Shown: one piece after another, positions 61,244 through 64,000 of the stretch
Position numbering within the stretch: position 1 is the stretch's first letter
Layout: each line of letters opens with the position of its first letter
NCBI RefSeq assembly: GCF_000316645.1
Contig: NC_019684.1
Coordinates: forward strand, 4,810,001-4,874,000
DNA from: Nostoc sp. PCC 7524
Lineage (GTDB): Bacteria > Cyanobacteriota > Cyanobacteriia > Cyanobacteriales > Nostocaceae
Length of the DNA: 64,000 nt
Direction of reading: 5' to 3'
Translations under genes and position numbers: made by a program
The notes under the pieces: model-generated
Seen by the model: the letters and a program-made list of their open reading frames with translations, nothing else
The model's database searches: none
What the model was told of the DNA's origin: nothing

Positions 61244-63014
61244 GTCAAAATTTTCTTTTCAAATAGCCAACAGAAATCGTCGTTCTAGTAAGTCTATCTT
61301 GGCGCGACCATACATCTGCCGTTTTAACATTTTCAGTCGATTAATATGCCCTTCAACTGGGCCATTACTAACTGACATAGTTACACCTGCTTTCACAGCA
61401 TCGTAGTCAGACTCTAAACTAACAGCAAAGGAGCGCAACAAAGAAACCAAGCTGTTTTTAGCTTTGTTTAACCAAGCATCGAGCTGCTCAGGCAGGCGTT
61501 GACGCACAAGAGATGCAAACTGTTGTGCTAGTTCAATAGCTGACTTCAAATCCGAATGGGCTTTTTGTAGTTGAGCGATGACTTCACGCTCATTAGGCTG
61601 TATTAATTCTGGTCGTCGCAAGACTAAAGCTGTGACGCGACTGGGGGTGAGAGGACGATGGGCGCAAGAGCTAACCCTGGGGGAAGCGTTTTTTCTTGAA
61701 CCTTTTGCTGGCTCAAATCCGGGCAAGGTCTTGAGATAACGAGTGAAGCGAGCGACCGTGGCATAACTACCGGTATAGCCGCAGGTGCGAATTTCTTCAA
61801 ACAGTTCTTGGGTGTTGTGGTTCCCGCTATTCCAGCGACTGAGGAGGTAATCATGATAAGGGTTGAGAAGACTCAGACCGTGGTCGCTACGTTCACGACG
61901 TTCGGTAAAAGTTGAGCTACGCAAGTAATTGAATACGGTAGTTTTAGAAACTCCCAGCTCTTGAGCGATTGCTAGCCCTGATAAGCCAATAGACCGCAGT
62001 CTCCAAACTTGCTCATGGATTTCTCTGCGTCTATCCCGTGCTTTGGCGGATTGAACTTTTCTTTTTAAAGATGTGTTTTGGGGAAACCTTGGCACAACTG
62101 GACTCTTATTAGTCTCAGCAATCATGGAAAGGTTGTTTGCTGTTTCCACCTCTAAATGCACTTTAGTATCAGTATTAAAGACTTGTTTTTCCACTTCTTT
62201 TAGTGTTTTGGCGTGATTACCAAAGACTTGATAAAGCGTTTGAGATAAGTTCTGCAATAGATGAAAGCGGTCTGCAACTTGAATGGCTTCTGGCGCACCT
62301 TGGCGAATACCACTTTCATAAGTTTTTGACCGATCTCGTGAGACGACTTTGACACCAGGGTGAGCTTTTAACCATTCTGCCAAAGTTTCAGCCTTTGCAT
62401 CTTTGAGTAGAGCAATTGGTCGTCTGCGTTCGAGATCAATTAGTGCTGTGCCGTAAGTTTTACATTTACGAAAACAAAAGTCGTCTACCCCAAGAGTATG
62501 TGGCGTTACGATGGGTGGTAGTGGAATTGAGCGGACTAAATTTAATAGCGTGTTGCGAGAAACTTTTATCCCCAAGTCCTGTGAGAGTCTTACCCCTGCT
62601 GCACCACCATTAGCTAAACCAATCGCACTCAGTCTTTGAGCTAAACGTAGAGTTCTTCTCGCCCAAGGTGCGGTAACATTGGTCAGCCTTTCTGCAAAAA
62701 TGCGCCGTTTACACAATTTATTAAGGCAAAAAAACTTCCGCACCCTTAACTGTAAAGTAATGCTGTAATCAGCCCAGGGTAAATCTGCTAACTTTCGCTC
62801 ATAGCGACTATGAATTTTATGAGTTGGTTGGTTACAAACTGGACAATTAACTACTCTATTGATAGCAGAAACAATCAACTTTATCTGAGTTTTTATCTCG
62901 TCAAGAATGCAATTTTCAAGTTTCAGGTTTGCTGAATCTGGTAATAGATAACTTAGCACTGACATAACCAAGCTGAGGCTTATCCCTCAAATGTTTGATG
63001 GAGTGAAGTTTGAC
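61244..63014 (-). mobile_element. ISL3-family insertion sequence
   Basis: The element holds one full transposase gene. Candidate terminal inverted repeats are GTCAAAATTTTC (from 61244) and, on the other strand, GTCAAACTTCAC (ending at 63014); they match imperfectly. I found no convincing 8-bp target duplication, so the ends are tentative. Confidence 0.5.
61259..62971 (-). CDS. ISL3 family transposase
   Basis: 570 residues. An N-terminal zinc-finger part (CPVCNQPTHKIHSRYERKL ... CLNKLCKRRIF), a helix-turn-helix (LSQDLGIKVSRNTLLNLV) and the DDE core opening TLGVDDFCFRKCKTYGTALI with VVSRDRSKTYESGI mark the family. A second HTH lies in the inserted middle (GLSGLAIAQELGVSKTTVFNYL). The C-terminal part has the SNGPVEGHINRLKMLKRQMYG motif with the last acidic residue. 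It looks intact, so it may still be active. It is longer than many ISL3 transposases because of the central insertion. Confidence 0.92.
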   Translation of the reverse strand: MVMSVLSYLLPDSANLKLENCILDEIKTQIKLIVSAINRVVNCPVCNQPTHKIHSRYERKLADLPWADYSITLQLRVRKFFCLNKLCKRRIFAERLTNVTAPWARRTLRLAQRLSAIGLANGGAAGVRLSQDLGIKVSRNTLLNLVRSIPLPPIVTPHTLGVDDFCFRKCKTYGTALIDLERRRPIALLKDAKAETLAEWLKAHPGVKVVSRDRSKTYESGIRQGAPEAIQVADRFHLLQNLSQTLYQVFGNHAKTLKEVEKQVFNTDTKVHLEVETANNLSMIAETNKSPVVPRFPQNTSLKRKVQSAKARDRRREIHEQVWRLRSIGLSGLAIAQELGVSKTTVFNYLRSSTFTERRERSDHGLSLLNPYHDYLLSRWNSGNHNTQELFEEIRTCGYTGSYATVARFTRYLKTLPGFEPAKGSRKNASPRVSSCAHRPLTPSRVTALVLRRPELIQPNEREVIAQLQKAHSDLKSAIELAQQFASLVRQRLPEQLDAWLNKAKNSLVSLLRSFAVSLESDYDAVKAGVTMSVSNGPVEGHINRLKMLKRQMYGRAKIDLLERRFLLAI

Positions 63015-63019
63015 GTATC

Positions 63020-63739
63020 TCAATTATATCTTTCTAACTTCTGCCTTCTGCCTTCTGCCCTCTGCCTTCCCCCAACCAAGATCACCAAAAGTTGCCAAGA
63101 ACCCATATTTTTGTCTACTGCTGACAAGATTTTATTGCTAGTAAGCTTAGAGTTTAAGCAACGACAAACCAAATCTGCCACATCTGCACGATGAATACTG
63201 CCACAAATACGTGTATCTTCCGTTAGAATACCATTACCCGTGGCTGGTTCTGATTTTAGTCCACCAGGACGAATAATTGTGTAATTCAGTCCGCTAGCAA
63301 TTAAATGTTGTTCGGCTTTATCTTTTTCAATTAAAATTGTTTGCAATGCGGTTAAAGCTTGAGGTGATAGCGCACCGACACTATTACCAGTCCCAATAGA
63401 AGTCACCAGGATAAATTTTTGTACACCAGCTTTGATAGCGGCATCAATGAGATTTTTATTACCTGGATAATCTGGTTTTTCTGTGTCTGTCGGCAGCCCT
63501 CCAAGGGTACTAATAACAGCATGAATTGGCTCATCTGTTAACATAGCTAGTTCTACATCATCGACATTTAAGGTATCTCCTTGAACAACTTTAATACCCA
63601 TTGTTTCGAGTTCAGCACGAGCATTTTCACTTCTCAGAAGTGCTTTAATATTGAGCTTTTGCACTGTTAAGTGTTTAGCAATTTCTCTGCCAACACCGCG
63701 ACTAGCTCCTACTAAAAAGATGTTTGGTACACTGGTCAT
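63020..63739 (-). CDS. SDR / NAD(P)-binding (NmrA-like) protein with repeat-derived tail
   Basis: 239 residues. The Rossmann motif FLVGASRGVGREIAKHL and the AVISTLGGLPTD and TIIRPGGLKSEP segments indicate an atypical SDR (NmrA-like). The last ~28 residues (SWQLLVILVGGRQRAEGRRQ and on) are encoded by the inverted repeat and the GGCAGAG heptamers at 63038-63103, so the natural C-terminus was lost and replaced. Function may persist, since the core fold is complete. The substrate is unknown. Confidence 0.85.
   Translation of the reverse strand: MTSVPNIFLVGASRGVGREIAKHLTVQKLNIKALLRSENARAELETMGIKVVQGDTLNVDDVELAMLTDEPIHAVISTLGGLPTDTEKPDYPGNKNLIDAAIKAGVQKFILVTSIGTGNSVGALSPQALTALQTILIEKDKAEQHLIASGLNYTIIRPGGLKSEPATGNGILTEDTRICGSIHRADVADLVCRCLNSKLTSNKILSAVDKNMGSWQLLVILVGGRQRAEGRRQKLERYN
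63038..63103 (-). repeat. Right copy of the 66-bp inverted repeat
   Basis: Reverse complement of 60787-60852, exact over the outer 26 bp. It forms the 3' end of the SDR gene. Confidence 0.85.
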
Positions 63740-63814
63740 TTTGATTTTTGAGAGGATTATTTATGTTTTATACTTTAGCAAAATTTAGTTATAATATTTT
63801 AGTGCAGATAAATT

Positions 63815-64000
63815 TTAATGTTTATTGTTTAAAATTGTTTTTGTCCCTTTGACTAATCTTGCCATACCTTCTTGAACTGTATCTTTTTGCAATGCACCAT
63901 AAGCAACTCGTAAATAGCAACCATGTTCCATGCCAAAGGTTGTACCTGGAATAACTGCTATTTTATGTTCTTGAATCAGCCGTTTGACTAATTCAAAAGC
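63815..64000 (-). CDS. Aminotransferase class I/II, C-terminal part only (cut by window edge)
   Basis: The last 61 residues of a protein whose start lies beyond the right edge. The segment AFELVKRLIQEHKIAVIPGT followed by TFGMEHGCYLRVAYGAL is the typical C-terminal part of PLP-dependent class I/II aminotransferases, with the substrate-carboxylate Arg in YLRVAYG. The stop is TAA at 63815-63817. The substrate cannot be told from this part. Confidence 0.85.
   Translation of the reverse strand, partial: AFELVKRLIQEHKIAVIPGTTFGMEHGCYLRVAYGALQKDTVQEGMARLVKGTKTILNNKH

Noticed and set aside
61624..61854. 76-codon frame within the ISL3 gene
   Set aside because: Same strand but a different frame inside the transposase gene; no supporting features.

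Overview
The window looks like chromosome from a filamentous cyanobacterium of the Nostoc/Anabaena/Calothrix type. The sequence is full of the HIP1 octamer GCGATCGC, carries many short tandem heptamer arrays of the kind known from heterocystous cyanobacteria, and encodes cyanobacterial marker families: a SufR-regulated sufBCDS operon, a DevBCA-type exporter, DUF1995, DUF1822 next to a sigma factor, CHAT/CHASE2 proteins, Uma2 proteins and pentapeptide repeats. One tRNA (Pro, CGG) is present. I saw no rRNA and no CRISPR array.

Layout. 1-5.8 kb: a membrane-anchored hypothetical gene cut by the left edge, then a minus-strand cassette of sigma factor, DUF1822 protein and CHAT-CHASE2 membrane protein. 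5.8-7.7 kb: a repeat-rich scar with a TPR-gene remnant and a TnpB-only IS200/IS605-type element. 7.7-9.9 kb: tRNA-Pro and a Ser/Thr kinase with a perfect 96-bp tandem repeat in its linker. 9.9-13.1 kb: two adjacent type II NADH dehydrogenase paralogues. 13.4-17.8 kb: TetR regulator plus devB / DUF2834 / devC / devA exporter. 17.8-21.4 kb: two FAD oxidoreductases and a truncated LysR gene ending in an IS-end remnant. 21.5-29.2 kb: GH65 phosphorylase, MoxR/DUF4350/DUF4129 operon, GltS-type transporter. 29.7-34.5 kb: Uma2, alpha/beta hydrolase, Nudix-like, tmk, holB, DUF1995. 34.6-39.6 kb: secreted zinc metalloprotease and pentapeptide-repeat protein. 40.0-44.9 kb: NAD biosynthesis cluster pncB-nadD-nrtR-nadE with an inverted-repeat operator candidate in front. 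45.2-51.7 kb: HMA2-like protein, a SLOG(LSDAT)-SLATT(DUF4231) operon, orphan ABC ATPase, TPR and YbjQ proteins. 52.3-58.3 kb: sufR facing sufBCDS across two SufR boxes. 58.3-64 kb: Uma2 pair, YjbQ, four-helix-bundle protein, an ISL3 transposase between inverted repeats, an SDR, and the tail of an aminotransferase.

How things fit together. The NAD cluster makes a coherent unit: NaMN synthesis, adenylation and amidation, with a Nudix-type repressor inside. About 1.3 kb past nadE lies a two-gene cassette pairing a TRPM-like SLOG sensor with a two-helix SLATT membrane protein, a combination predicted in the literature to be a nucleotide-sensing membrane effector. I regard this as the most interesting system in the window. 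The sigma/DUF1822/CHAT-CHASE2 cassette is a second poorly described signalling module.

The intergenic DNA is unusually rich in dispersed repeats. At least two families have terminal inverted repeats, and one of them carries a nested smaller insertion, for which a shorter relative elsewhere in the window lacks the insert. All functional calls rest on reading the sequence and remembered family features. No database search was run.
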